A stretch of 64,000 nucleotides of DNA from Dyella sp. C9 (GCF_003332825.1 NZ_QIRF01000014.1:49597-113596), one strand, 5' to 3'; counted from the first letter of the stretch, positions 48,401 through 56,536 are shown. A program made the numbers and translations. The notes: a model not told the origin generated them from the sequence alone.

Positions 48401-48549
48401 CACAGCTTGCGGCGAAACTCGTACTGGGCAGCATGACTGCTGCTGATGCCAGCGAGGGCAAGGCACAGCCCGGTCAGCGCGGCTCGCGCCCAGGCTGGCC
48501 AGTGCGCGCCTCGGGGCCATAAAGAACGGGTCACAGCTGGTCCCCACAT
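45466..48549 (-). CDS. ligand-binding-propeller sensor histidine kinase
   Basis: A 1027-residue membrane sensor of the two-component-propeller group. After a signal peptide (about 1-40, LCLALAGISSSHA) come roughly ten Reg_prop repeats of a periplasmic beta-propeller (for example DGYLWLGTGQGLYRF), then a Y_Y_Y domain (about 690-760, FRYRLDGVDSAW). One membrane helix (about 775-797) and a cytoplasmic HisKA_3 dimerisation domain follow, with phospho-acceptor His in ARDIHDTLLQG, then an HATPase_c lobe (VREGIRNAFIHAQ and DDGAGV). No receiver or AraC domain is fused. It is divergent from the NarL-type response regulator, its probable partner. Confidence 0.94.
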   Translation of the reverse strand: MWGPAVTRSLWPRGAHWPAWARAALTGLCLALAGISSSHAAQYEFRRKLWTTEQGAPADIWAMAQGKDGYLWLGTGQGLYRFDGVRFERFEPAAGESFRSNDITALAMLPDGALWIGFYYGGASLLRDGHLRQYTAGDSFPAGTVLSFARTGDGAVWAATEGGLARFDGRRWHAVGADWNYPSNRADWAMVGHDGTLWVTTGETLVFLRHGAHRFESTGQPVYKYGIVAQAPDGTLWLSEHEHGTRALPGLTADHPQVDSTQALPESDASWAHRLLFDRYGNLWGTSVDKGGIFRVASLGRFNGGQPLQPADFAEKIDRAGGLMSDRSVPLLQDAEGTVWAGTNLGLASFHRNNVMVPSGVPLGAAATYAMAMDSTGSVWILNDGKLFRITDAGAVLVRHDLRDVSAALFAHDGTLWMVGRNQMFALRGRSFTSVQLPPGTSKVNALTLDATGHPWVALAEHGIYRWHDGQWLPVNLGRSLGQLTPTAMTADAAGHLWIGYPDNRLADVAGETVRLYTPADGLRVGNITTVNASGKDVLIGGELGVARLHDGHVQPMAVGDNEAFNGITGIAQAANGDLWLNGGKGVVRVAAQEAEASFGHADHPPAYRLFDYRDGLPGIAVQAAKVSTSLIDSNQHIWFLTNQGPAWVAPDDLHSNTLPPPVSILKLKANGANYSPIDTLQLPEGTDSLQLEYTATSLAVPARVGFRYRLDGVDSAWQDAGNRREAFYSNLAPGEYRFRVVAANDDGVWNTRGAELRFTIRPWFYQTLWFHVLCALAVLALVAAFIAWRMRLSAERVHLQLTERMNERERIARDIHDTLLQGVQGLLLRLQVMLADMAPDDKRRLALKTAVEQARQMVIEGRGKIIALRGDGPQYTELVQSLLAVGENLASIYPTAFHITTEGKPRALLPSAFDEIVDIVREGIRNAFIHAQAARVDVHVAYEARALRIMVTDDGAGVDDATLRAAAERGHWGVVGMRERAQRLGAQLVLRRRQPHGTELQLSVPCRAAYKPAGQRVGRRTPPVAQ

Positions 48550-48644
48550 GGTGATGTCGACTCCCGCCTGACGGCGATGATCGTACGGCGCAGCATAGTG
48601 CCGTCACACCTCGCCCAATAGGGTGCAAATGGTGAACGCACAAT

Positions 48645-48705
48645 CACCCGATCGGGTGTTGAGAGCCTGCAGCCCGGGCGGGATAGTGACCGGGAATCCG
48701 GTCAC
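48645..48705. promoter_or_regulatory. two perfect inverted repeats between sensor kinase and regulator genes
   Basis: CACCCGATCGGGTG (48645-48658) is a perfect 14-bp palindrome. GTGACCGG-GAAT-CCGGTCAC (48686-48705) has perfect 8-bp arms. Centres are 44 bp apart, between divergent starts at 48549 and 48756. They are probable binding sites for the response regulator or another local factor. Confidence 0.65.
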
Positions 48706-48755
48706 CTTGCGTGCGTTGAAGATGGCTATGCAGTCATGGCTCAAGAGAACTTGTC

Positions 48756-49388
48756 GTGACAGATGACCCCAGTCCCATACGGGTGCTCATCGCGGATGAT
48801 CACCCGGTCATGCGCGACGGCATTGCCGCCGCCATCGATAGCGGCCGTGACATGACGGTGGTGGGCGAGGCGGCCGATGGCGCGGAAGCCATCGTGAGGT
48901 TTCGCGAGTTGAACCCGGATGTCGCCCTCATCGACCTGCAGATGCCCGGCGTGGATGGTTTGCAGGCCATCTCGACCATTGCCGGCGAAAACCCTGCGGC
49001 ACGCATCATCGTGCTCACTTCCTATCCTGGCGATGCGCGGGTGAAACGTGCGCTGACGTTCGGCGCCAGCGCCTACCTGCTCAAGACCGCGACCCGCGAG
49101 GAGATTCTCGCGGCGATCCGCTCGGTGATGGGTGGCCGCCGCGTGGTCGCTTCGGAAGTGGCCGGCGAGATCGCTTCGCACGCCTGGTCGGAGATGCTCA
49201 ACGACCGCGAGCTCAGCGTGTTGCGGCTGGTGGCTACCGGGCATACCAACAAGCGCATCGCCGACATCCTCTGCGTGTCGGAAGACACGGTGAAGGCGCG
49301 GCTGAAAAACATCATGACCAAGCTGGGCGCCATGGACCGCACGCATGCCGTGACACTTGCGCGCAATCGCGGATTCTTCGACCAGTGA
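48756..49388 (+). CDS. NarL/LuxR-family response regulator
   Basis: A 210-residue DNA-binding response regulator. The N-terminal receiver has acidic pocket IADDHP (about 12-17), phospho-acceptor Asp60 in LIDLQMPG, and the switch Thr in IVLTSYPGD. The C-terminal LuxR helix-turn-helix (about 148-205) reads LSVLRLVATGHTNKRIADIL then SEDTVKARLKNIMTKL. The start codon is GTG 48756. It is divergent from the propeller histidine kinase and immediately upstream of the 49,663-57,793 gene run, which it probably controls. Confidence 0.94.
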   Translation: MTDDPSPIRVLIADDHPVMRDGIAAAIDSGRDMTVVGEAADGAEAIVRFRELNPDVALIDLQMPGVDGLQAISTIAGENPAARIIVLTSYPGDARVKRALTFGASAYLLKTATREEILAAIRSVMGGRRVVASEVAGEIASHAWSEMLNDRELSVLRLVATGHTNKRIADILCVSEDTVKARLKNIMTKLGAMDRTHAVTLARNRGFFDQ

Positions 49389-49662
49389 GCATCACTGGGC
49401 CTTGACTTGTAACAAGGCTGGAACGGGCGTGTGCATGCGGCCGCACGCTTGAGTGTGTCCTGCCTGATCGGGCGGGACAGATATGCCGCGAGAGGGCTAC
49501 GTAATTTTCCCGGGCTGACAAGAATGTGCGGGTGCCTGCAGGGCAGACTCCTGCAGTTCACTTCCGCACCACCACGCCGCATGCATGGTTCGTCGATTCC
49601 GGCCGGGAGGGTTGTCCGAGCGGTGGTCGGCGAATGCATGGGGACACGCAAGGAATATGCCT

Positions 49663-49833
49663 ATGTCCACGAAAGATCAGGGGGTCGACATCGATGCCGG
49701 AAGGCGCGCCTTCCTTGGCGGCATGGCGGTGGCTTCAGCCGCATGCGTGCTGCCGGTCGCCGGGTTGTCGTTGTCGTCACCCGCCTTTGGCGCCACCACT
49801 TCCTTTCACTCTTCACACGGACCTCAGACATGA
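49663..49833 (+). CDS. 56-residue twin-arginine leader micro-protein
   Basis: Short protein that is essentially only a Tat signal: a charged N-region, GRRAFLG matching the S/T-RRxFLK consensus, a hydrophobic core ([18 protein letters not shown]), a likely cleavage SPAFG-ATT, and about 12 further residues. ATG 49663 has AAGGA 8 nt upstream, good spacing. The stop TGA overlaps the downstream hydrolase ATG as ATGA. It may be a frameshift relic of a Tat-exported hydrolase (a -1 shift joins the frames) or a genuine coupled leader. I cannot decide between these; no known family is recognised. Confidence 0.6.
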   Translation: MSTKDQGVDIDAGRRAFLGGMAVASAACVLPVAGLSLSSPAFGATTSFHSSHGPQT

Positions 49834-50651
49834 CCACTTTCAGCACCAAAGACGGCACGGAAATCTTCTACAAGGACTGGGGTAAGGGGCAGCCCGTGGT
49901 GTTCTCCCATGGATGGCCGTTGACTGCCGACGCCTGGGACGCGCAGATGCTGTTCCTGAGTTCGCACGGCTACCGCACCATTGCGCACGACCGCCGTGGC
50001 CACGGCCGCTCCAGCCAGCCGTGGGACGGCAACGACATGGATACGTATGCCGACGACCTGGCCACGCTGATCGACAAGCTCGACCTGAAGAACGTGGTGT
50101 TGGTGGGGCACTCCACCGGTGGTGGCGAAGTGGCGCATTACATTGGTCGCCACGGCAACGGACGCGTGGCCAAGGCCGTGCTGATCGGCGCGGTGCCGCC
50201 GATCATGGTGAAGAGCGCGAGCAATCCCGGCGGCACGCCGATCGAAGTGTTCGATGACATCCGTGCCAAGACGCTGGCTGACCGCTCGCAATTCTTCAAG
50301 GATCTTTCGGGGCCGTTCTACGGTGCCAACCGTCCGGGCAGCAAGGCCACGCAGGGCATGCGCGACTCGTTCTGGCTGCAGGGCATGTTGGGCGGGTTGA
50401 AGGGCCTGTACGACTGCATCAAGCAGTTCTCCGAAGTGGATTACACGCCCGACCTGAAGAAGATCGAGGTGCCGACCCTGGTCATCCATGGCGACGACGA
50501 CCAGATCGTGCCGATCGACGACGCCGGCCGCCTTACCGCCAAGATCGTCAAGCACGCCACGCTCAAGGTGTATCCCGGTTCGCCGCACGGCCTCACTGCC
50601 ACGCACCAGGAACAGGTCAACAAGGACCTGCTCGAGTTCATCCGTTCGTGA
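49830..50651 (+). CDS. alpha/beta hydrolase, non-heme haloperoxidase-like
   Basis: A 273-residue hydrolase of the haloperoxidase/arylesterase group. Catalytic triad: nucleophile in GHSTGGG, Asp in HGDDDQIVP, His in SPHGL; the N-terminus [20 protein letters not shown] and the RGHGRSS motif are typical. Start ATG 49830 is inside the stop of the Tat-leader frame and has no good ribosome site of its own, so translation likely depends on coupling. As translated it has no signal peptide, whereas the upstream frame supplies one. First catalytic gene of the operon. Confidence 0.9.
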   Translation: MTTFSTKDGTEIFYKDWGKGQPVVFSHGWPLTADAWDAQMLFLSSHGYRTIAHDRRGHGRSSQPWDGNDMDTYADDLATLIDKLDLKNVVLVGHSTGGGEVAHYIGRHGNGRVAKAVLIGAVPPIMVKSASNPGGTPIEVFDDIRAKTLADRSQFFKDLSGPFYGANRPGSKATQGMRDSFWLQGMLGGLKGLYDCIKQFSEVDYTPDLKKIEVPTLVIHGDDDQIVPIDDAGRLTAKIVKHATLKVYPGSPHGLTATHQEQVNKDLLEFIRS

Positions 50652-50717
50652 TCCCCCGGGGCGCCGGTTGCCCGTCGCAAACCGGCGCCCGTCACCCCCG
50701 TCGCACCGGAGTTCCCC

Positions 50718-51371
50718 ATGGCCATCACCGCAACCCCCACTCCTGGCAAGAAGCTGCTGACCCCGAAGGATCACGCCTTGATCCTGATCGACTTCCAGTC
50801 GCAGATGTCCTTTGCCACCCATTCCATCGACGCCACGCTGCTGCGCAACAACGCGGCACTGGTTTCCCATGCTGCGGCCAGCTTCAAGGTGCCGACCATC
50901 CTCACCACGGTGGCGGAGAAGAGTTTTTCAGGCCCGATGTTCAGCGAGATCACCGATCCCTTCCCGGGCCAGGCGCTGCTCGACCGCACGTCCATGAACA
51001 CCTGGGAGGACGCTGCCGTGATCAAGCGCGTCAACGAGATCGGCAAGGAGCGCCTGGTGTTCGCCGGACTGTGGACCTCGGTTTGCATCGTCGGCCCGAC
51101 GCTGTCGGCGCTCGACCAGGGTTACGAGGTGTATGTGATCGCCGACGCCTGCGGTGACGTTTCGGCCGAAGCGCACGACCGCGCCATGGATCGCATGGTG
51201 CAGGCGGGTGTTCGCCCGATGACCTCGTTGCAATACCTGCTCGAGCTTCAGCGTGACTGGGCGCGCACCGAGAGCTACGACAGCACGACCGGCATCGCCA
51301 AGCGCTTCGGCGGTGCCTACGGCCTGGGCATTACCTATGCCAAGGCCATGTTCGGGGCCCACGAAGGCTGA
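50718..51371 (+). CDS. isochorismatase-family hydrolase (YcaC-like)
   Basis: A 217-residue cysteine hydrolase of the isochorismatase/nicotinamidase superfamily. The Asp of the triad is D25 (LILIDFQSQM) and the nucleophile is Cys123 in GLWTSVCIVGP with the cis-peptide-like preceding segment. The YcaC-type C-terminal extension TSLQYLLELQRDWAR is present. Likely substrates are amides or ureido compounds; not predictable further. It is 66 bp after the haloperoxidase-like gene and 40 bp before the XapX gene. Confidence 0.92.
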   Translation: MAITATPTPGKKLLTPKDHALILIDFQSQMSFATHSIDATLLRNNAALVSHAAASFKVPTILTTVAEKSFSGPMFSEITDPFPGQALLDRTSMNTWEDAAVIKRVNEIGKERLVFAGLWTSVCIVGPTLSALDQGYEVYVIADACGDVSAEAHDRAMDRMVQAGVRPMTSLQYLLELQRDWARTESYDSTTGIAKRFGGAYGLGITYAKAMFGAHEG

Positions 51372-51411
51372 TCGGCAAGACGCCGGCGTGTCCGGCGTGG
51401 AGAAGTGTGCG

Positions 51412-51690
51412 ATGAAAAGCTACGTGATCTCGTTGGCTGCCGGTCTGCTGGTCGGCATTGTCTATGGCCTGCTCAAGGTACGTTCGCCGGCGCCACCTGT
51501 GGTGGCCCTGATCGGCCTGCTGGGCATCCTGATCGGCGAACAGGTGCCGCCACTGGTGCGACACCTGTGGCAGCGCCAGGGTACCGCCACGAGCTGGGTC
51601 GGCCAGCAGGTCAAGCCACATGTCTTCGGCGAGCTGCCTTGCTCGGCCGAGCTCAAGGCGTCGCGTGACGCAAAGGAATCGCAATCATGA
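51412..51690 (+). CDS. XapX-domain (DUF1427) small membrane protein
   Basis: A 92-residue protein with two membrane helices (about 4-21 and 28-44) and the XapX consensus VRSPAPPVVALIGLLGIL. The C-terminal half is cytosolic and polar. XapX was first seen beside xanthosine transport genes but the role is unknown. GGAG lies about 9 nt before ATG 51412, and its stop overlaps the amidohydrolase start as ATGA, so the two are coupled; the pairing XapX plus amidohydrolase plus isochorismatase recurs in other proteobacteria in my general knowledge. Confidence 0.88.
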   Translation: MKSYVISLAAGLLVGIVYGLLKVRSPAPPVVALIGLLGILIGEQVPPLVRHLWQRQGTATSWVGQQVKPHVFGELPCSAELKASRDAKESQS

Positions 51691-53558
51691 GTGCACCCGA
51701 ATTGATCCTGCACGGCGGGCGTTTCACTACGCTCGATCGCTCCCGGCCGGAAGCCGAGGCCGTGGCAATTGCCGATGGAACGTTTGTTGCTGTCGGCGCA
51801 GCGGCCGAGGTCATGCCGCTGGCCGGCCCGCAGACCCGTGTGATCGACCTGAAGGGCAGGCGTGCATTGCCCGGCTTGATCGACAATCATCTGCACATCA
51901 TTCGCGGTGGCCTCAACTACAACATGGAGCTGCGCTGGGATGGTGTGCGCTCGCTCGCCGACGCCATGGCCATGTTGAAGGCGCAGGTGGCGATCACGCC
52001 GCCACCGCAATGGGTGCGTGTGGTGGGCGGGTTCACCGAGCATCAGTTCGCGGAGAAGCGCCTGCCGACCATCGAGGAGCTCAATGCGGTGGCGCCGGAT
52101 ACGCCGGTGTTCCTGCTGCACCTGTACGATCGCGCCATCCTCAATGCCGCTGCCTTGCGGGTGGTGGGTTATACGCGCGACACGCCGGAGCCGCCCGGTG
52201 GCGAGATCGTGCGTGACGCCTCGGGCAACCCCATTGGACTGCTGCTGGCCAAGCCCAATGCCAGCATCCTCTACGCCACCCTGGCCAAGGGCCCGAAGCT
52301 GCCCTACGACTATCAGCTGAACTCCACGCGGCACTTCATGCGCGAGCTGAATCGTCTCGGCGTCACCGGCGCCATCGACGCGGGCGGCGGCTCGCAAAAT
52401 TACCCGGAAGACTATGCGGTGATCGAACAGCTGGCCGCAGAGGGCAAGCTCACCATCCGGCTGGCGTACAACCTGTTCACGCAGAAGCCCAAGCAGGAGA
52501 AGGACGACTTCCTCAACTGGACGCGTACCTCCAAGTACAAGCAGGGCGATGACTACTTCCGGCATAACGGTGCCGGCGAAATGCTGGTGTTCTCCGCGGC
52601 GGACTTCGAGGATTTCCGGCAGCCACGCCCGGACATGCCGCCGGAGATGGAAGGCGACCTGGAGGCGGTGGTGCGCATCCTGGCCGAGAACCGCTGGCCC
52701 TGGCGCATGCATGCCACCTACGACGAAACCATCAGCCGCGCGCTGGATGTGTTCGAGAAGGTCAATCGCGACATTCCGCTGGCTGGGTTGAACTGGTTCT
52801 TCGATCACGCCGAAACCATCTCCGAGCGCTCGATCGATCGCATCGCCGCGCTCGGCGGCGGTATCGCCGTGCAGCACCGCATGGCCTACCAGGGCGAGTA
52901 TTTCGTGGAACGCTACGGTGCCGCCGCGGCGCAGGCGACACCACCGGTGGCGCGCATCCTGGAGAGGGGCGTGAAGACCTCGGCGGGCACCGACGCCACG
53001 CGCGTGGCGTCGTACAACCCCTGGGTGTCGCTGGCCTGGCTGGTCACCGGCAAGACCGTGGGTGGGCTGGGTATCTATCCGCGCCGCAACTGCCTCGACC
53101 GCGAAACCGCATTGCGCATGTGGACCGAGTACGTCACCTGGTTCTCCAATGAGGAGGGCAAGAAGGGCCGCATCGCGGTAGGGCAGCTCGCCGACCTGAT
53201 CGTGCCCGACCGCGACTACTTTGCCTGTGCGGAGGACGATATCGCCGACACCACTTCGCTGCTTACCGTGGTGGGCGGCCGCGTGACGTATGGCGCGGGC
53301 GACTTCGACAGGTGGAACGAAGTGGAGGTGCCGCCGGCCATGCCGGAGTGGTCGCCGGTGCGCGTGTATGGCGGTTTCGGTGCGTGGGCACAGGCACGCG
53401 AAAGCACGCGGCAGGCGCCGGCGCAGGCCGCTTGTGGCTGCAGCCATGGTTGTGGCGTGCACGGGCATGACCATGCCACCGCGTGGTCGAGCAAGCTGCC
53501 GATTGCCGACCTCAAGTCGTTCTGGGGTGCGCTGGGCTGCTCATGCTGGGCGATATGA
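51687..53558 (+). CDS. YtcJ-type amidohydrolase with Cys/His-rich C-terminal tail (paralogue B)
   Basis: A 623-residue metal-dependent hydrolase closely related to the 34,284 gene. Metal motifs: H68-x-H70 (LIDNHLH), FFDHAETI, and TSAGTDATRV. Unlike the paralogue, the last 43 residues are Cys/His-rich: CGCSHGCGVHGHDH at about 583-596 (Cys583, 585, 589; His587, 592, 594, 596), and a final GCSCWAI with Cys618 and Cys620. The tail could bind a metal or mediate delivery of one. ATG overlaps the XapX stop. No signal peptide. Confidence 0.9.
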   Translation: MSAPELILHGGRFTTLDRSRPEAEAVAIADGTFVAVGAAAEVMPLAGPQTRVIDLKGRRALPGLIDNHLHIIRGGLNYNMELRWDGVRSLADAMAMLKAQVAITPPPQWVRVVGGFTEHQFAEKRLPTIEELNAVAPDTPVFLLHLYDRAILNAAALRVVGYTRDTPEPPGGEIVRDASGNPIGLLLAKPNASILYATLAKGPKLPYDYQLNSTRHFMRELNRLGVTGAIDAGGGSQNYPEDYAVIEQLAAEGKLTIRLAYNLFTQKPKQEKDDFLNWTRTSKYKQGDDYFRHNGAGEMLVFSAADFEDFRQPRPDMPPEMEGDLEAVVRILAENRWPWRMHATYDETISRALDVFEKVNRDIPLAGLNWFFDHAETISERSIDRIAALGGGIAVQHRMAYQGEYFVERYGAAAAQATPPVARILERGVKTSAGTDATRVASYNPWVSLAWLVTGKTVGGLGIYPRRNCLDRETALRMWTEYVTWFSNEEGKKGRIAVGQLADLIVPDRDYFACAEDDIADTTSLLTVVGGRVTYGAGDFDRWNEVEVPPAMPEWSPVRVYGGFGAWAQARESTRQAPAQAACGCSHGCGVHGHDHATAWSSKLPIADLKSFWGALGCSCWAI

Positions 53559-53571
53559 GGCAGGTGAAGAC

Positions 53572-54024
53572 ATGGCGGCAGTGAGCGGGCAAGGGGGGTT
53601 CGATCGCCTGGCAAGGCGATTCGCTGCGCCGGCGGTCATGTGGCTCGCGCTGCTGGCCTTGTGCGCGGCCTACCTGCAGGGCGGCATCCAGAAGTTGCTG
53701 GACTTCCCCGGTGCAGTGGCGGAAACCGCGCACTTCGGGCTGTCACCGGCCACTCCGGTGACGGTGGTGACCATCGTGCTCGAACTGGGGGGCTCGCTGG
53801 CCATCCTGCTCGGCCGCGGGCGCTGGCTGGGTGCGTTGCTGCTGGCCGGCTTCACCCTGCTGGCGACTTTCGTGGCCAACCGTTTCTGGGATGCGCCGCC
53901 GGTCGAACGGTTCGGCCTCACCAACGCCTTCTTCGAACACCTGGGCCTGGTCGGCGGCTTCCTGCTGGTGGCCTGGCACGACCTGCGCGCACGCGGCCAG
54001 GGCACTTCAGGGTCTTTGCCATGA
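53572..54024 (+). CDS. DoxX-family membrane protein
   Basis: A 150-residue inner-membrane protein with four hydrophobic helices (about 22-38, 55-75, 84-100, 120-135) and the DoxX features GGIQKLLDFPGAV, LELGGSLAILLGRG and GFTLLATFVANRFWD. DoxX homologues are implicated in redox/thiosulfate-related membrane complexes, but function here is unknown. RBS-like AGGTGAAG precedes ATG 53572, 13 bp after the amidohydrolase stop. Confidence 0.88.
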   Translation: MAAVSGQGGFDRLARRFAAPAVMWLALLALCAAYLQGGIQKLLDFPGAVAETAHFGLSPATPVTVVTIVLELGGSLAILLGRGRWLGALLLAGFTLLATFVANRFWDAPPVERFGLTNAFFEHLGLVGGFLLVAWHDLRARGQGTSGSLP

Positions 54025-54089
54025 CGTCACGCCAAATCCATTCCATCTCATTTCTCATGGGCCATCACGGCTTGTCCAAGGAGTCACTC

Positions 54090-55016
54090 ATGCGCATTAA
54101 TTCAAATCTGAAGACGGCCGTGCTGGGCCTGTTGCTGTCAGGGCTGTCAGCGGTTTCGGTCATGGGTGTGGCCGAGGCCAAGGAGGTGACCCAGGCCGTG
54201 ACGCCGGTGGTGGCGGTGGGGCCGCAGTACGACACCACCCATGTCTATGTCGCCCCGGAAGACGTGGATCGTTTCGTGGCGAGTTTCCTGGCGACGTTTG
54301 GCGGGCAGAGCACCAAGCAGGTGGTTGCGACGGTGACGCCCACGCCGAGCAGCACCACCTCGCAGTTGTTGCAGACGCCCGTGGGCACCGTATCGCTGTT
54401 CGGCTTCAAGACCCCGATTCCGTTTCCGTTCGGTGCGGAACGTACCGGCTACCTGGTGACCGATCTCGACCAGGCCGTAGCCGCCGCGCGCGCCTCCGGC
54501 GCCGACGTGCTGGTGCAGATCTTTCCCGATCCGATCGGTCGCGATGCCGTCATCCAGTGGCCCGGCGGCGTCAACATGCAGCTCTACTGGCACACCACGC
54601 CGCCGAACTATGCGCCGTTCCAGACCATTCCGGAAAACCGCGTCTATGTGTCGCCGGATCGTGCCGATGCCTTCGTGCACAGCTTCGTGAGGTTCTCGCA
54701 CGGCAAGGTGGTGTCCGATGATGCCCACGCGCCGGGCGCGGAAATCGGCCGGCCGAGCGACACCTATCGGCGCATTCGCATCGAATCCACCTTCGGCAAG
54801 ATGACAGTGCATGTCACCGATGGCCATCTGCCGTATCCGTATGGCCATGAATTGACGGGCTATGAGGTATCCGATCTCGCCGCCACGCTGGACAAGGCCA
54901 AGGCCAATGGCGCGCAGGTGCTGGGGCCGGCGGTCCATGGCGGGGATCGCGATTCGGCGGTGGTGGAGTTCCCGGGCGGTTACGTTGCGGAGATCCACGC
55001 CAGCGCGGGTCATTGA
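54090..55016 (+). CDS. exported double-VOC (glyoxalase-like) protein
   Basis: A 308-residue periplasmic protein. The signal peptide (MRINSNLKTAVLGLLLSGLS, cleaved near VAEA-KEV) is followed by two vicinal-oxygen-chelate modules at about 40-180 and 185-305, each starting with a TTHVYVAPEDVDRFVASF-like strand (second copy NRVYVSPDRADAFVHSF). VOC enzymes are lyases, dioxygenases or binding proteins; the usual metal-ligand His/Glu pattern is incomplete, so a binding role is also possible. ATG 54090 has AAGGAG; an in-frame ATG at 54021 overlaps doxX and is less likely. Confidence 0.88.
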   Translation: MRINSNLKTAVLGLLLSGLSAVSVMGVAEAKEVTQAVTPVVAVGPQYDTTHVYVAPEDVDRFVASFLATFGGQSTKQVVATVTPTPSSTTSQLLQTPVGTVSLFGFKTPIPFPFGAERTGYLVTDLDQAVAAARASGADVLVQIFPDPIGRDAVIQWPGGVNMQLYWHTTPPNYAPFQTIPENRVYVSPDRADAFVHSFVRFSHGKVVSDDAHAPGAEIGRPSDTYRRIRIESTFGKMTVHVTDGHLPYPYGHELTGYEVSDLAATLDKAKANGAQVLGPAVHGGDRDSAVVEFPGGYVAEIHASAGH

Positions 55017-55020
55017 CTCG

Positions 55021-56505
55021 ATGCAGGTGGCGGGGTGGTCATCAGGCATGACGTGGACGGCTGGTCGCTCCGCCTGCCTGTGGCTGGTAGGCATGGGCGG
55101 CCTGTGGCTGGCTTCGTGGAGCGCGGCGGTCATGGCGCAGGCACAGGACGCCTCGGCCGAGGCTACTTCGTTGACGCCTGCGCAGGATGAGGCCGCGCGG
55201 CCGGTCCTGCGCAGCAATCGCTGGCAGGAGGACTGGTCGGTGCTTGCCGATCCCGCCCTGCGAACGCGATGGGGCGATGCACTGAAGTACATCGCCTTGA
55301 GCACGGCGGACCCCAAGGTCTATTTGTCATTTGGCGCCAACCTGCGCGAGCGGGTGGAGATGTCCGATGCGGCGAGCTTCGGCATCGGCAATCCGAACAA
55401 CACCTACCTGCTGCAGCGCCTGCAGTTGCACGCGGACCTGCGCTTCGCGCAGTACTGGCAGGCCTTCGTGCAGGTGGAGGATGCGCGCACGGTGAACAAG
55501 CAGGTGATTGGCGGCGCGGACCGCAATCCGTGGGATCTTCGCCTGGCCTTTCTTGCCTACGTGCGGAAGTTCGAGAGCGGCACGTTGAAGGCGCGCGTGG
55601 GCAGGCAGGATTTCGCCTTTGACCTGCAGCGCTTCGTGTCCCTGCGCGACGGCCCCAACGTGCGCCAGTCGTTCGATGCGGCCTGGGCCGACTGGGAAGC
55701 CGGGAAGTGGCGCTTCATTGGCTTCGTCAGCCAGCCGGTGCAATACAAGGACCAGCATCCGTTCGACGACACCTCCAACCGCCACTTCCGGTTCAACATG
55801 CTGCGCGTGGAGCGCCTGGTGTGGGGGCATGACGAGCTGTCGGCCTATTACGCCCTGTACAGCCGTGACAACGCGCACTACCTCGACGCTGCGGGCAACG
55901 AGCAGCGTGAGGTGTACGACGCCCGCTTTGCCGGCAATGCAGCCGGTTTCGACTGGGATCTGGAGGGCATGGCGCAGCGCGGCACGGTGGGCAGCAAGGA
56001 CATTGATGCCTGGGGCTCGGGTGCGCGTGCAGGCTATACCTGGCAAGGGTTCGGCTGGCAGCCGCGGCTCGGGCTGCAGGCGGACGCCGCATCGGGTGAC
56101 CATCATCCCGGTGGCCAGTCGCTGGGTACCTTCAACCCGCTGTTTCCCAATGGCTATTACTTCACGCTGGCCGGTTTTACCGGCTACACCAACCTGGTGC
56201 ACATCAAGCCCAGCGTCACGCTGAAGCCGCTGCCGGCGCTTACCCTCATGGGGGAGGTCGGTTTCCTGTGGCGGGAGACCACGGCCGATGCCGTCTACGT
56301 GCAGCCGAACATCCCGTTGGCGGGCACGGCGGGCGAGGGCGGGCACTGGACCGGCGTCTATGGGCAGCTGCGCGCGGATTACGCTTTCAACGCGAACTTC
56401 ACCGGTGCAGTGGAAGCTGTGCACTATGACGTGGGCCGGGCCATCCGGGTGGCCGGCGGACGCGATGCCGACTATCTTGGCGTCGAGCTGAAATTCATGT
56501 GGTAA
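55021..56505 (+). CDS. alginate-export-type outer-membrane porin
   Basis: A 494-residue outer-membrane beta-barrel of the Alginate_exp/AlgE-like family. A signal peptide ends near SAAVMAQA-QDAS. The mature part has FGANLRERVEMS, QLHADLRFAQYWQAFVQVED and GRQDFAFDLQRFVSLRDGPN, which are typical of the family, and ends in the aromatic LGVELKFMW. An ATG at 55048 may be the real start (27 nt later); the chosen ATG is 4 bp after the VOC stop. It probably supplies substrate to the operon enzymes. Confidence 0.88.
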   Translation: MQVAGWSSGMTWTAGRSACLWLVGMGGLWLASWSAAVMAQAQDASAEATSLTPAQDEAARPVLRSNRWQEDWSVLADPALRTRWGDALKYIALSTADPKVYLSFGANLRERVEMSDAASFGIGNPNNTYLLQRLQLHADLRFAQYWQAFVQVEDARTVNKQVIGGADRNPWDLRLAFLAYVRKFESGTLKARVGRQDFAFDLQRFVSLRDGPNVRQSFDAAWADWEAGKWRFIGFVSQPVQYKDQHPFDDTSNRHFRFNMLRVERLVWGHDELSAYYALYSRDNAHYLDAAGNEQREVYDARFAGNAAGFDWDLEGMAQRGTVGSKDIDAWGSGARAGYTWQGFGWQPRLGLQADAASGDHHPGGQSLGTFNPLFPNGYYFTLAGFTGYTNLVHIKPSVTLKPLPALTLMGEVGFLWRETTADAVYVQPNIPLAGTAGEGGHWTGVYGQLRADYAFNANFTGAVEAVHYDVGRAIRVAGGRDADYLGVELKFMW

Positions 56506-56536
56506 CACCCGTGGCCAAGAAAGGATCCGCGCGCGC

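Noticed and set aside
54021..54089. ATG 54021 as start of the VOC protein, overlapping doxX
   Set aside because: The internal ATG 54090 has AAGGAG and gives a standard signal peptide; the upstream segment would bury it.
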